Shown here: piece by piece, positions 34,192-42,985 of the stretch
Position numbering within the stretch: position 1 is the stretch's first letter
Layout: each line of letters opens with the position of its first letter
From: Thalassobius sp965218685
GTDB lineage: Bacteria > Pseudomonadota > Alphaproteobacteria > Rhodobacterales > Rhodobacteraceae
Direction of reading: 5' to 3'
Assembly: GCF_965218685.1 (NCBI RefSeq)
Contig: NZ_OZ244657.1
Location: forward strand, 2,356,001 to 2,420,000
DNA length: 64,000 bases
Program-made: the position numbers and the translations under genes
Notes under the pieces: generated by a model
What the model was told of the DNA's origin: nothing
Database searches by the model: none
Seen by the model: the letters and a program-made list of their open reading frames with translations, nothing else

Positions 34192-35304
34192 TCAGTAGGG
34201 GGCGTCTTCCAGAACGCCGTCCGCGCTCATTTGCGCATAAAGCAACCCCTCACGCAGGCCCCGGTCTGCCACGGACAGCCGGTCGGTGGGCCAGCAACGC
34301 AGCAGCGCCTGCAAAATCGCCGAGCCTGACATAATCAGCGCATGCCGATCCTGCCCGATGCGCGGGTCGCGGCGTCTGCCGGTCGGGCCCAGATTCAGAT
34401 AACCCCGGATGACCTTGTCGATCTGCTCGGACGTCATGCGCAGCCCGTCGACTTTGGTCCTGTCATAGCGTTTCAGCCCAAGATGCGAGGCTGCCACCGT
34501 GGTGACGGTGCCGCTGGTTCCGACGATCTGGAATCCCTCTTTGCACTGTTCTTCAGCATAGGGGCTGAATTCCGAGAGGTTCTCTTCGAAAAACCAGCTC
34601 ATCAGGGCGAAACGGGCGGCGTCATCATCCACATCGTGGAATTGATCGCGCAGAGTGGCCACACCCAGGGGCACGCTGATCCAATCCACCACCTTGGCGG
34701 CGGGGAAGGGAGTGTTTTGCGGGTGAAACCCCTGATGCAGACGCATGATCGCGCGGGGGCGGTCACGTCGGGGGACGGAGCACAGGTCAATCCACACCAG
34801 CTCGGTCGAGCCGCCGCCAATGTCCACGACAAGCAACTGCTCGGTCTTGGTGCTGACCAGCGGCGCGCAGGAAATGACCGCCAAGCGGGCCTCTTCCTCG
34901 GGTTCAATGATTTCCAGACGCAGCCCGGTTTCCCGGTGTACCTTTTTGATGAATTCCTGTGCGTTGGACGCACGCCGACAGGCCTCGGTGGCGACCAGGC
35001 GCATCCGTTTGACCTTGTGACGTTTCAACTTTTGTTGACAGATGCGCAAAGCCTGCACCGTGCGCCCCATCGAGGCACGGCTAAGCTTGCCAGTACTCTC
35101 AAGCCCCGCGCCAAGTTGCACGGACTTCGAGAAACTGTCGACCACATGAAACTGGCTGCCCTTGGGCTGGGCAATCAGCATGCGGCAACTGTTCGTGCCC
35201 AAATCCAGCGCAGCATACAGCTCGGCCGGATCGGGCGGTTTGGGCGCGGAGCTCTCAACCGGTTTCGGGAATGCGCCCGCACCTCTGGGACGCTTGGGCG
35301 CCAT
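34192..35304 (-). CDS. Exopolyphosphatase/pppGpp phosphatase family (Ppx/GppA)
   Basis: A 370-residue ASKHA-fold protein. The phosphate-1 motif is AALDLGTNSCRMLIA and the phosphate-2 motif is LLVVDIGGGSTELVW; RLVATEACRRASN and VGTSGTVTTVAA are further family segments. Members hydrolyse polyphosphate or pppGpp. An N-terminal Pro-rich tail of about 27 residues precedes the fold. At about 370 residues it is the short form lacking the C-terminal HD-like part of E. coli Ppx, as usual in alphaproteobacteria. Ppx and GppA activity cannot be told apart here. Confidence 0.92.
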   Translation of the reverse strand: MAPKRPRGAGAFPKPVESSAPKPPDPAELYAALDLGTNSCRMLIAQPKGSQFHVVDSFSKSVQLGAGLESTGKLSRASMGRTVQALRICQQKLKRHKVKRMRLVATEACRRASNAQEFIKKVHRETGLRLEIIEPEEEARLAVISCAPLVSTKTEQLLVVDIGGGSTELVWIDLCSVPRRDRPRAIMRLHQGFHPQNTPFPAAKVVDWISVPLGVATLRDQFHDVDDDAARFALMSWFFEENLSEFSPYAEEQCKEGFQIVGTSGTVTTVAASHLGLKRYDRTKVDGLRMTSEQIDKVIRGYLNLGPTGRRRDPRIGQDRHALIMSGSAILQALLRCWPTDRLSVADRGLREGLLYAQMSADGVLEDAPY

Positions 35305-35546
35305 GACTATACGCCCTCCATTTCAAGTTACTTTCAACCTAGTGAACTCATGCCCCCCGCGCAAGCACTGCGATGCGGCTCATGATGATGTTTAGGATTT
35401 TTCCGATCATGGGCGCTGGCCCTTTGCCGGGCAGTGCGGATACAACTACGGACGTCGCAGAGCGTGTTCTTTCTGTCGAAAACGACCCTTTTGTCGCGAT
35501 TGGGCTGGTCTACAGATGGAACCAAGGAAACAGGGGAATCAATCGC

Positions 35547-35843
35547 ATGGCTGACGTCACCATTGTTTATTGGCGGGATATTCCGGCTCAGGTGATCGTG
35601 GGCAAGGGCCGCCGGGGCGCGAAAAAGCCACTGGCCGAACGCTTCGAACAGGCGATTGACCGGGCTGCCATGAAGGTCGGCGCATCGGAAACCGATGCCT
35701 ATCTGGCCGAATGGCGCAAGGCCGCCCCCTATCCGGTCGAGGGGTCCCCCCAAGACGTTGTCGAAGCCGAGGTCGCAAGACTGGAGGCCGAATATGATCA
35801 GGACCGCCTGAAGGCGCTGATCGCCAATGACGGATGGGCATGA
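35547..35843 (+). CDS. Virulence-factor family small protein (one-carbon cluster)
   Basis: A 98-residue protein beginning MADVTIVYWRDIPAQVIVGK. It matches the small 'virulence factor' domain family whose genes accompany methylene-THF reductase and methyl-THF:corrinoid methyltransferase genes in Rhodobacterales. Its biochemical role is not known; the name is historical. The start at 35547 has AGGGGA upstream; a longer in-frame start would reach into the ppx promoter region. It ends 26 bp before the reductase start and is probably co-transcribed with it. Confidence 0.8.
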   Translation: MADVTIVYWRDIPAQVIVGKGRRGAKKPLAERFEQAIDRAAMKVGASETDAYLAEWRKAAPYPVEGSPQDVVEAEVARLEAEYDQDRLKALIANDGWA

Positions 35844-35869
35844 CCCCCGCTGCGATAATGGAGGCCTTG

Positions 35870-36799
35870 ATGGCTCTGCTGAATTTCAGAAAACGCGACG
35901 AGGCGGGCCAGCCCGTCGACCCCCGGATGGAAACGTTTCTGGGCGGGTTCTCGATCGAGGTCATGCCGCGCACGGCTGAAAAGATCGACGATTTCCGCGA
36001 CCTGCTGCCGCGCGGCACCCGCGTTTATATCGCTCATATTGATGGTACCCCGATTGAGGACATGGTCACCACCGCCGCGCGTTTGGCGGATGAGGGCTTT
36101 GACGTCATGCCGCATTTCCCGGCGCGGATCATCGCGGATGCCCCCACGCTTGAGGACTGGATCAACCGGTATCAGGGCGAGGCCGGAGTGACGCAGGCGC
36201 TGTTGCTGGCGGGCGGAGTGACCGAGCCGCATGGCGACTTTCATTCCTCGATGCAATTGCTGGAAACCGGGCTGTTTGACCGTGCGGGTTTCAAGCGTCT
36301 GCACGTTGCGGGCCACCCCGAAGGCAACAAGGATATCGACCCCGATGGCGGCGACCGGATGGTGATGGACGCCCTGCGCTGGAAACAGGCGTTTTCCGAC
36401 CGGACAGATGCCGACATGGCGCTGGCCACGCAGTTCTGTTTCGAAGCGCAGCCCGTGATCGACTGGGCCAGCCGCCTGACGGATGAGGGCATCAAGTTGC
36501 CCATCCACATCGGCATTGCGGGCCCTGCCAAGCTGCAAACCCTGATCAAATTCGCTATCGCCTGCGGTGTCGGCCCTTCGCTAAGGGTGCTGCAAAAACG
36601 CGCGATGGACGTGACCAAGCTGCTGCTGCCCTACGAGCCGACCGAACTGGTCGCCCAACTGGCCGCGCACAAGGCTGCAAACCCTGATTTCAACATCACT
36701 AATGTTCACATGTTCCCGCTGGGGGGTATCAAGACCTCGGCCAAGTGGACTCAGGACCATGGCGGCGCCTCGGGCGTTCCGGCCAACCAACAAGGATAA
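35870..36799 (+). CDS. Methylenetetrahydrofolate reductase-like protein
   Basis: A 309-residue protein of the MetF TIM-barrel family. Segments such as GGFSIEVMPRTAEKIDDF near the N-terminus, TRVYIAHIDGTP and LLLAGGV, and CFEAQPVIDWASRLTDEGI later correspond to the folate- and FAD-binding barrel. It probably interconverts methylene-THF and methyl-THF. The ATG at 35870 is preceded by GGAGG with 5-bp spacing. The next gene is a methyl-THF methyltransferase, which suggests a branch that feeds on demethylation (for example methylated amines or sulfonium compounds) rather than only methionine synthesis; that role is inference. Confidence 0.88.
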   Translation: MALLNFRKRDEAGQPVDPRMETFLGGFSIEVMPRTAEKIDDFRDLLPRGTRVYIAHIDGTPIEDMVTTAARLADEGFDVMPHFPARIIADAPTLEDWINRYQGEAGVTQALLLAGGVTEPHGDFHSSMQLLETGLFDRAGFKRLHVAGHPEGNKDIDPDGGDRMVMDALRWKQAFSDRTDADMALATQFCFEAQPVIDWASRLTDEGIKLPIHIGIAGPAKLQTLIKFAIACGVGPSLRVLQKRAMDVTKLLLPYEPTELVAQLAAHKAANPDFNITNVHMFPLGGIKTSAKWTQDHGGASGVPANQQG

Positions 36800-36802
36800 G
36801 AC

Positions 36803-37885
36803 ATGACCCGCACCATCGTAGAATCCAAAACCAAGACCGCCATCATCGGTTTCGATCAGCCCTTTTGCGTAATCGGCGAGCGGATCAACCCGACGGGCCG
36901 CAAGAAACTGGCGGCCGAGCTGGAAATGGATGACTTCTCGACCGTCGAGGCTGACGCGATCGCGCAGGTGATGGCAGGGGCGACGGTGCTGGATATCAAC
37001 TCGGGCGCGGTGTTTTCCAACAAGATGGCCGAAGATCCGCGCTATGCCGACAACAACTTTGTCGAACCGCCGCTGATGAAGGCCCTGATCGAGCGCGTGC
37101 AGGCCATCGTGGACGTGCCGCTGTGCATCGACAGCTCGGTTCCCGGCGCGCTGGAGGAAGGGCTGAAAGCCGCCGAAGGCCGCCCGCTGCTGAACTCGGT
37201 CACCGGCGAAGAAGAACGGTTGGAACTGGTTCTGCCGCTGGTCAAGAAATACAACGTGCCGGTCGTGGCGATCTCGAACGACGATACCGGGATTTCCGAA
37301 GACCCCGATGTGCGTTTCGCCGTCGCAAAGAAAATCGTAGAACGCGCCGCAGATTTCGGCATTCCCGCCCATGACATCGTTGTGGACCCTCTGGTCATGC
37401 CAATCGGCGCGATGGCGACGGCCGGACATCAGGTCTTTACCCTTGTGCGCCGTCTGCGGGACGAGCTGGGCGTGAACACCACCTGCGGCGCCTCGAACAT
37501 CTCGTTCGGGCTGCCCAACCGTCACGGCATCAACAACGCGTTCTTGCCCATGGCGATGACCGCCGGCATGACCAGTGCCATCATGAACCCGATTACGCTG
37601 CCGGTTGGCCCCAAGAAACTGGCCGAAAAACGCGCCGAGGTCGAAGCCGCCGGGATCATCCTGCCCGAAGGCATGGATGACGAGGCGTTCTGCCAGATGT
37701 TCGGTCTGGGCTCGACCAAGCCGCTTCCGGGCAAGGAAATGGAGGCCGTTCGCGCGGCCAACCTGCTGACAAACAACGACCCGCATGGTGGCGAGTGGAT
37801 CAACTTCAATAAACCTGCCGGCGGGGCCGAGGCTGCTGGCGGACGTGGTGGCCGTCGGGGTGGCGGGCGTCGTCGTCGCGGATGA
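36803..37885 (+). CDS. Methyltetrahydrofolate:corrinoid methyltransferase (pterin-binding)
   Basis: A 360-residue pterin-binding TIM-barrel protein. It starts with FCVIGERINPTGRKKLAAEL, followed by GATVLDINSGA, the PLCIDSSVPGALEEGL segment, ISNDDTGIS, VVDPLVMPIG and GASNISFGLPNR, all as in MetH pterin domains and AcsE/MtgA-type proteins. It moves a methyl group between a corrinoid protein and THF. No corrinoid protein gene is adjacent, so its partner must lie elsewhere. The C-terminus ends in an unusual Gly/Arg tail (GGRGGRRGGGRRRRG), which could bind RNA or acidic surfaces. A terminator follows 10 bp after the stop. Confidence 0.9.
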   Translation: MTRTIVESKTKTAIIGFDQPFCVIGERINPTGRKKLAAELEMDDFSTVEADAIAQVMAGATVLDINSGAVFSNKMAEDPRYADNNFVEPPLMKALIERVQAIVDVPLCIDSSVPGALEEGLKAAEGRPLLNSVTGEEERLELVLPLVKKYNVPVVAISNDDTGISEDPDVRFAVAKKIVERAADFGIPAHDIVVDPLVMPIGAMATAGHQVFTLVRRLRDELGVNTTCGASNISFGLPNRHGINNAFLPMAMTAGMTSAIMNPITLPVGPKKLAEKRAEVEAAGIILPEGMDDEAFCQMFGLGSTKPLPGKEMEAVRAANLLTNNDPHGGEWINFNKPAGGAEAAGGRGGRRGGGRRRRG

Positions 37886-37895
37886 TCTTGTCAAA

Positions 37896-37919
37896 GGCCC
37901 CGCAATGCGGGGTCTTTTT
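37896..37919 (+). terminator. Intrinsic terminator of the one-carbon cluster
   Basis: CCCCGC and GCGGGG, extended by a G-U and a G-C pair, form an 8-bp stem around AAT and run into TCTTTTT. It closes the virulence-factor/reductase/methyltransferase operon before glucokinase. Confidence 0.88.
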
Positions 37920-37964
37920 CTTTGGCCGGGGCGGGGTTAGCCTGCCCAAAACTGCGGAGCCTTG

Positions 37965-38897
37965 ATGTATACCCTCGTCGCTGATTTCGGAGGCACCAAC
38001 ACCAGGCTGGCACTGGCCCATAACGGGCAGGTCGCGCCCTCAAGTCTGCGGCGCTATCGCAATGCCGACTTTCCTGGGCCCATGCAGGCGATCCGCAGTT
38101 ATCTGTCCGAACAAGCGAATCCCGCGATCAGCTCGGCTTGTGTGGCAGCTGCGGGGCCGGTAACCCAACAGGGCGTAGTTCTGACCAATTATCCCTGGAC
38201 GCTGAAGCACACCCAGCTTGCGGCCGAGACGGGTACAGACAGGCTGATATTTCTCAACGATCTGCAGGCGCAGGGTTATGCACTGCACGCATTGAAGCGC
38301 TCGGATCTGGTGCCGGTTCTGGACGGCTTGGACATGCCCGGGGCCCCTCGGGTGATCGTGGCGGTTGGCACCGGGGTCAACGCGGCTGTGGCGCACGATC
38401 TAAACGGGCGTTTGTTCGTTCCGCCGTCCGAGGCCGGTCATGCGGCCTTTGGCGCTGCTGATGCGCTGGATCTTCAGATCGCACAGGCCGTGCGCGCCCA
38501 TTTGGGGCATTGTCCGATCGAGGGCGTGATCAGCGGCGTCGGGCTGGCGCGTTTGTGGGCGTTTTTCGGCGGCGATCAGAATGCACGCGGCGAGGACGTC
38601 ACGCAGGCCTTCGCCGCCGGCGATCCTGCAGCCATTCAGGCAGTGCGGCGTTTCTCGGGCTATCTGGCCAGCCATTGCGCCGATCTGGCGCTTGGCCACT
38701 TGGCGCGCGGGGGTATCTTTCTGGGCGGGAGCGTCGGAAACGCGCTGGCCGGGGACCTAAATGCGTTAGGGTTCGCCGAGGCCTTCCGCAGACCGGGGCC
38801 ATACCAGCCAATCCTTCGCGAAATCCCGGTCTGGGCCGTGCCTTCGGGGCAGTTGACGCTGGATGGCTGTGCGATCGCGGCCGCTCAGGGCAGTTAG
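37965..38897 (+). CDS. glk: Glucokinase
   Basis: A 310-residue bacterial glucokinase (Glk, not ROK). The phosphate motif is VADFGGTNTRLALA. The substrate region has FLNDLQAQGYAL, VAVGTGVNAAVA and SEAGHAAFGA, and FLGGSVGNALAGDL closes the ATP site. It phosphorylates glucose to glucose-6-phosphate with ATP. The ATG at 37965 is preferred to a TTG one codon upstream; CGGAG serves as ribosome site. The 3' end overlaps the convergent response-regulator gene by 4 bp. Confidence 0.93.
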   Translation: MYTLVADFGGTNTRLALAHNGQVAPSSLRRYRNADFPGPMQAIRSYLSEQANPAISSACVAAAGPVTQQGVVLTNYPWTLKHTQLAAETGTDRLIFLNDLQAQGYALHALKRSDLVPVLDGLDMPGAPRVIVAVGTGVNAAVAHDLNGRLFVPPSEAGHAAFGAADALDLQIAQAVRAHLGHCPIEGVISGVGLARLWAFFGGDQNARGEDVTQAFAAGDPAAIQAVRRFSGYLASHCADLALGHLARGGIFLGGSVGNALAGDLNALGFAEAFRRPGPYQPILREIPVWAVPSGQLTLDGCAIAAAQGS

Positions 38898-39502
38898 ATC
38901 AGGTTCAGATCGCGGCCCAGCATCGCAGCATGGGTGCGATTGCGTGCGTTCAGCTTTCGGCTGAGCGTCTTGACATGCAGTTTGATCGTCACCTCTTGCA
39001 GGTCAAGATCGCGGGCAATTTCCTTGTTGGATTTCCCGTCGCTCAAACCGCGAAGGACGTCACGCTCGCGCGGGGTCAGGCGCGGCGCGTCAGGGCGCAG
39101 GCTTTCGGATTCCAGAAACCGCAGCGGAGCATAGGTATCACCGGCCAGAATATGGCGCACGGCGCTGATCAGGGTCTCGGGGGCCATCGTCTTGGGCAAA
39201 AAGCCCTTGGCGCCGGTGGCCAGCACACGGCGGGCTACATCAGGCGTTGCCGTGCCCGATAGCATGGCCACGGGGGCAGGGGCGTTGGCTTGGATCGTCT
39301 TGGTCAGCCCCTCGGGCAGGGTCATGCCGGGCATTGTGAAATCCAGCAGCACCAGATCAAAAGGACCCTCCGAGGTGATCAGGCCCAACGCGGCTTTCAG
39401 ATCGGCACATTGCATCACTTCGAACCCCGAGGCGTTCTCGAGATAGGTTGAAATCGCCCCACGGACGAGCTCGTGATCATCTGCAATCAGTATACGTGTC
39501 AT
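38894..39502 (-). CDS. NarL/FixJ-type response regulator
   Basis: A 202-residue two-domain regulator. The receiver has IADDHELVRGAI, the phospho-acceptor in LVLLDFTMPGM, and KGFLPKTM. The LuxR-type DNA-binding domain has LTPRERDVLRGLSDGKSNKEI and VKTLSRKLNARNR. It would bind DNA when phosphorylated. The hybrid kinase encoded divergently at 40246 is a plausible partner through its histidine phosphotransfer domain; this pairing is inference. Confidence 0.94.
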   Translation of the reverse strand: MTRILIADDHELVRGAISTYLENASGFEVMQCADLKAALGLITSEGPFDLVLLDFTMPGMTLPEGLTKTIQANAPAPVAMLSGTATPDVARRVLATGAKGFLPKTMAPETLISAVRHILAGDTYAPLRFLESESLRPDAPRLTPRERDVLRGLSDGKSNKEIARDLDLQEVTIKLHVKTLSRKLNARNRTHAAMLGRDLNLI

Positions 39503-39680
39503 AAAAACGCTGCTGTCGGCTATACTTGTTATTCATTCAAGAAACTGCGGATATACTGGCCTGGGCCCTTCTCCAATACCTGATACCCTAACCTATCCAT
39601 AGGAATAGGGCTATAGACCTGCGCAAATTCCTACCGCAATAAGTTGTATAACTTTGGCTGGGTAATATTCCGGATTTAAT

Positions 39681-40184
39681 ATGCGACGATTTCAGGCTTT
39701 GATCGCATTGCTGCTCGCCCTTGTGTTGGGGGTCACGAACGTGGTCGCAGCAGAGGCAGAGGATGAGTTTCATCTTGAGGTCGTAATTCTGGATCACGCG
39801 GAAAAGCCGGTCTTGAACCGGCAGGTCAGTCTGGACGAGGTGCAGTCGCTGCCCGCCGCAGAATTCCATACCACGACGATCTGGACAGATGGCGTCCAAC
39901 GTTTTCGTGGCGTCTGGCTGAGCGATCTTCTGGCCCATCTGGAGATTTTCGAAGGTCAACTGGATTTCAGTGCGTTGAACGAATACCTGATCGAAATCCC
40001 GTTCGAAGACATCGTGCCCGGCGGGCCGCTGGTGGCCTATGAATGGAATGGCAAGCCCATGAGCCCCCGCGACAAGGGCCCGCTTTGGGTGGTATTCCCA
40101 TATGACTCGGATGCGAAATTTCAGACCGAGTCCATCTATGCCCAAAGCATTTGGCAATTGGACCGGATCGAGGTTTACCGCTAA
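39681..40184 (+). CDS. Secreted/periplasmic protein of unknown function (COG3915-like)
   Basis: A 167-residue protein with a signal peptide (basic MRR, a hydrophobic core to about residue 20, and an AAEA-like cleavage region). The mature part, with VQRFRGVWLSDLLAHL and GKPMSPRDKGPLWVVFPYD, recalls the molybdopterin-binding domain of sulfite-oxidase-like proteins but is too short and lacks the cofactor cysteine. It is probably a periplasmic ligand-binding relative. It sits 61 bp before the hybrid kinase on the same strand, so it may supply that kinase's input. Confidence 0.75.
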   Translation: MRRFQALIALLLALVLGVTNVVAAEAEDEFHLEVVILDHAEKPVLNRQVSLDEVQSLPAAEFHTTTIWTDGVQRFRGVWLSDLLAHLEIFEGQLDFSALNEYLIEIPFEDIVPGGPLVAYEWNGKPMSPRDKGPLWVVFPYDSDAKFQTESIYAQSIWQLDRIEVYR

Positions 40185-40245
40185 GCTGCCCGGTGCCGTA
40201 CCCAGCCATCGGGCAGGGCAGGCCGCAGGTAAGGGCTGAGTTTTC

Positions 40246-42771
40246 ATGGTGCAAAAGTCTCGTCGACAGATCAGGGGGCGCAGGGTCCAAAGTGTCCTGA
40301 TGATGCTGGCTGGGCTGGTGTCTCTGATGCTGCTGGTGCCGATCTGGGTTCAGGTGACCGAACGTCTGGAAGAGATGCAGGTCTCGCGTCGGGACAACGT
40401 GATCTGGACGATTACCCAGCTTGAGGTCGAGTTCCTGGAGCTGGAAAAAGCCGCATTGCGGTTGCAGATCGAGGACGAGGCCGCGCTGCCCGAACTTCAC
40501 CGCCGCTTCGATGTTTTCTACAGTCGTGTGGGCACATTGCAGCAAAGCCCGCTGTATCGCTCGGCCATTACGATATCGGGTGAGATCGTCGCGCTGGAGC
40601 GGATCTCTGAGGGGATCGAAGCGCTGCTGCCGTTGATGGACGGTGACAAGGCCGATCTATTGAACAGCGCAGCATTCCTGCAGCAAGAGCTTGGACGAAT
40701 TCGCCCGGATACCCGCCGGGTGGTCACCAATGCCAACTATGTCCTGACTACCAGTACCGAAACCAACCGGCGTGAAACTGCAGAACTGGTGATGCAGCTT
40801 GGCGTGACCTCGCTGGTCCTTTTTGGCTCGTTGTTCGGGTGGGCCTTTCTGTTTTCGCGATTGTTCGTGATCTATCGACGTCGGGCAGAAGAAAACCTGC
40901 TGACCACACAGCGTCTGGCCACGGTGATCGAAACCTCGCCCGATGCGATCGTTGTGACCAACACCGAGGGCCGCATCGAGGATTTCAACAGTGCCGCCGC
41001 GGCCCTTCTGGGCTATACCCCTGACCAGGCGCGGGGGGTGGGTTTCGCCCAAATGCTGCGGGATGCAGACGGCCAGAACGTGCAATTGCCCTTGCCTGGC
41101 GGCGCAGTGTTCCGCAAACGCCTGAGCGGGCGCACTCTGTCAGGTTTGACGCTGCCGCTTGAGGTATCGCAGGGCGCGACCTCGCTGGAACAGCGGCCGG
41201 TTTATGTCTACTTCCTGCGCGATATCTCGGACAGGTTGCAAGCCGAGTCAGATCTGCAGGCTTCATTGGACAAGGCCGTTGCAGGCGAACAGGCAAAAGC
41301 GCATTTCCTGGCTGTCATGAGCCACGAGATGCGCACGCCCCTGAATGGGATCCTTGGCGTGGTGGACCTGATGAAAGACCGCCTGACCGAAGCCAAGAAC
41401 CGCCACTATCTGTCCGTGCTTGAGCAATCGGGGAAGGTGCTACTGGAGCACGTTAACGAGGTTCTGGACCTGACCGAGATCGAAGCGCGCGGCATAACTT
41501 TGAACAACGCGCCCTTCGATCTTGATGCCATTCTGGACGAGATTGTCGCCTCGATGCGGCCGACGGCCGAAGCCAAGGGCAACAAGCTGACTCTGTCAAA
41601 ACTGCCGCCCCGGCTTGGACATTTCGATGGTGATGCTATGCGATTGCGGCAGGTCGTGGCCAACCTATTAGGCAATGCAATCAAGTTCACGCAAAACGGG
41701 GATATCGAACTGCTGGTGACCACGCAGCCCACACCAGATGGCATGGGCTTGGAAATCCAGGTGATCGACACCGGAATTGGCATTCCCGAGGACCAGCAAA
41801 CCAACGTGTTTGATGATTTCGTTCGCGCCCGGACCGATGAAAGCACCAAGATCGAAGGCACCGGGCTTGGGCTGGGCATCGTGCGCCGCATCGTCACGGT
41901 GATGAAGGGTGAGATCGGGATGGAAAGCGAGCCGGGCGAGGGCAGCCTGTTCTGGGTGCGTCTGCCTGTCGTCCCGCTTCAAGAGGCCTATGACCTGAAA
42001 GCGCAGGAAATCACGTTTGAAGAGTCCCGCGCCCTAAGCATCCTGATCGTCGAGGACAATCCCACCAACCGCTTTGTCCTGCGAGAAATGCTGGAGCAGG
42101 ACGGCCATACCGTAAAAGAGGCTGAGAACGGCCAGGTCGGGGTGGAAATGGCGCGCGAACAGCCGTTCGATGTGATCTTGATGGACATCAATATGCCCGT
42201 GATGGGCGGGGTCGAGGCAACGCGCGAGGTTCGCTTGGATGGTTTGAATCGTGATACCAGGATCGTCGCGCTTACGGCTCATGTGCTGGATCAGGATGCG
42301 CAGCTGTATCACGAAGTCGGCATGGATGCGGTCGTGGCCAAGCCCATAAGTCGCCGCAACATCCGAGGGGTGCTGACAGGAAAGACGCCTGATGCAATGC
42401 CGACACGCCGGACGGCGACCCTGGACCCCCTGATTTTGGATCAGCTGTCCGGCTCGATGCCCGCGCAGAGTTTCAAGACCATGATCCAGGGTGTGCTTGA
42501 TGAAGGGGATGCTTTTATCGACGCGCTGAACCAGAAACAGGGCTGGGCACATGACGAGGCGCTGACCGCCGTGCATAACCTGTCCGGGACGGCTGCAATG
42601 ATCGGCGCGACGCGGCTGCGCAACTCTTTGTCCCAGCTGGAAAACAAGTTGCGGTATCAAGGGACCGTCGAATTAAACATGTGGGCCGAAGCTTTGCGCG
42701 TACTGTGGGCCGAAACCCGCGAAAAGCTTGAGGTTTATGCCGAAGGGCTGGCTTCGAGTAAAAGCGCCTGA
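40246..42771 (+). CDS. Hybrid sensor histidine kinase with receiver and HPt domains
   Basis: 841 residues. Two membrane helices (about 15-37 and 187-208) flank a periplasmic region of about 150 residues. A PAS domain covers about 220-330. The kinase core has its phospho-accepting H360 in AVMSHEMRTPLNGILG, the N box VVANLLGNAIKFTQNG, and G boxes IDTGIGIP and EGTGLGLGIVRR. A receiver domain carries D647 in VILMDINMPVMGG, and a C-terminal HPt domain has H777 in AVHNLSGTAAMIG. The protein can run a full His-Asp-His relay and pass phosphate to a separate regulator; the LuxR-type regulator encoded divergently is the nearest candidate. It may be co-transcribed with the periplasmic protein gene. Confidence 0.94.
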   Translation: MVQKSRRQIRGRRVQSVLMMLAGLVSLMLLVPIWVQVTERLEEMQVSRRDNVIWTITQLEVEFLELEKAALRLQIEDEAALPELHRRFDVFYSRVGTLQQSPLYRSAITISGEIVALERISEGIEALLPLMDGDKADLLNSAAFLQQELGRIRPDTRRVVTNANYVLTTSTETNRRETAELVMQLGVTSLVLFGSLFGWAFLFSRLFVIYRRRAEENLLTTQRLATVIETSPDAIVVTNTEGRIEDFNSAAAALLGYTPDQARGVGFAQMLRDADGQNVQLPLPGGAVFRKRLSGRTLSGLTLPLEVSQGATSLEQRPVYVYFLRDISDRLQAESDLQASLDKAVAGEQAKAHFLAVMSHEMRTPLNGILGVVDLMKDRLTEAKNRHYLSVLEQSGKVLLEHVNEVLDLTEIEARGITLNNAPFDLDAILDEIVASMRPTAEAKGNKLTLSKLPPRLGHFDGDAMRLRQVVANLLGNAIKFTQNGDIELLVTTQPTPDGMGLEIQVIDTGIGIPEDQQTNVFDDFVRARTDESTKIEGTGLGLGIVRRIVTVMKGEIGMESEPGEGSLFWVRLPVVPLQEAYDLKAQEITFEESRALSILIVEDNPTNRFVLREMLEQDGHTVKEAENGQVGVEMAREQPFDVILMDINMPVMGGVEATREVRLDGLNRDTRIVALTAHVLDQDAQLYHEVGMDAVVAKPISRRNIRGVLTGKTPDAMPTRRTATLDPLILDQLSGSMPAQSFKTMIQGVLDEGDAFIDALNQKQGWAHDEALTAVHNLSGTAAMIGATRLRNSLSQLENKLRYQGTVELNMWAEALRVLWAETREKLEVYAEGLASSKSA

Positions 42772-42935
42772 GCGATGGAAGGGCCGCGATCAATCTGGTC
42801 GTCAGCACAATTGGTCCTGCCCGGCGGAAAATGGCCAACGCCCGTAGTGAAAAATCAAACTGTCCCGAACCCCCGGATACATCGGTCCAAGGCCGTTGTA
42901 TGAAACGCGTGGGGAGGCCGCCCGATCGAAAAGCG

Positions 42936-42985
42936 CACTATCCCCTTGAAATTTTTGATTAATCATAAATTTCAAGGGGATAGTG
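42936..42985. repeat. 50-bp near-perfect palindrome at the tRNA-Ser 3' end
   Basis: Two perfect 19-base arms (cactatccccttgaaattt and its complement) flank a 12-base centre that itself contains the palindrome TGATTAATCA; only one T-T mismatch breaks symmetry. The right arm overlaps the last two bases of the encoded tRNA CCA end. In the direction of tRNA transcription the hairpin is followed by only a weak T run (GCGCTTTTCG). It could be a bidirectional terminator between the hybrid kinase and the tRNA, or the remains of an integration or repeat element. Confidence 0.85.
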
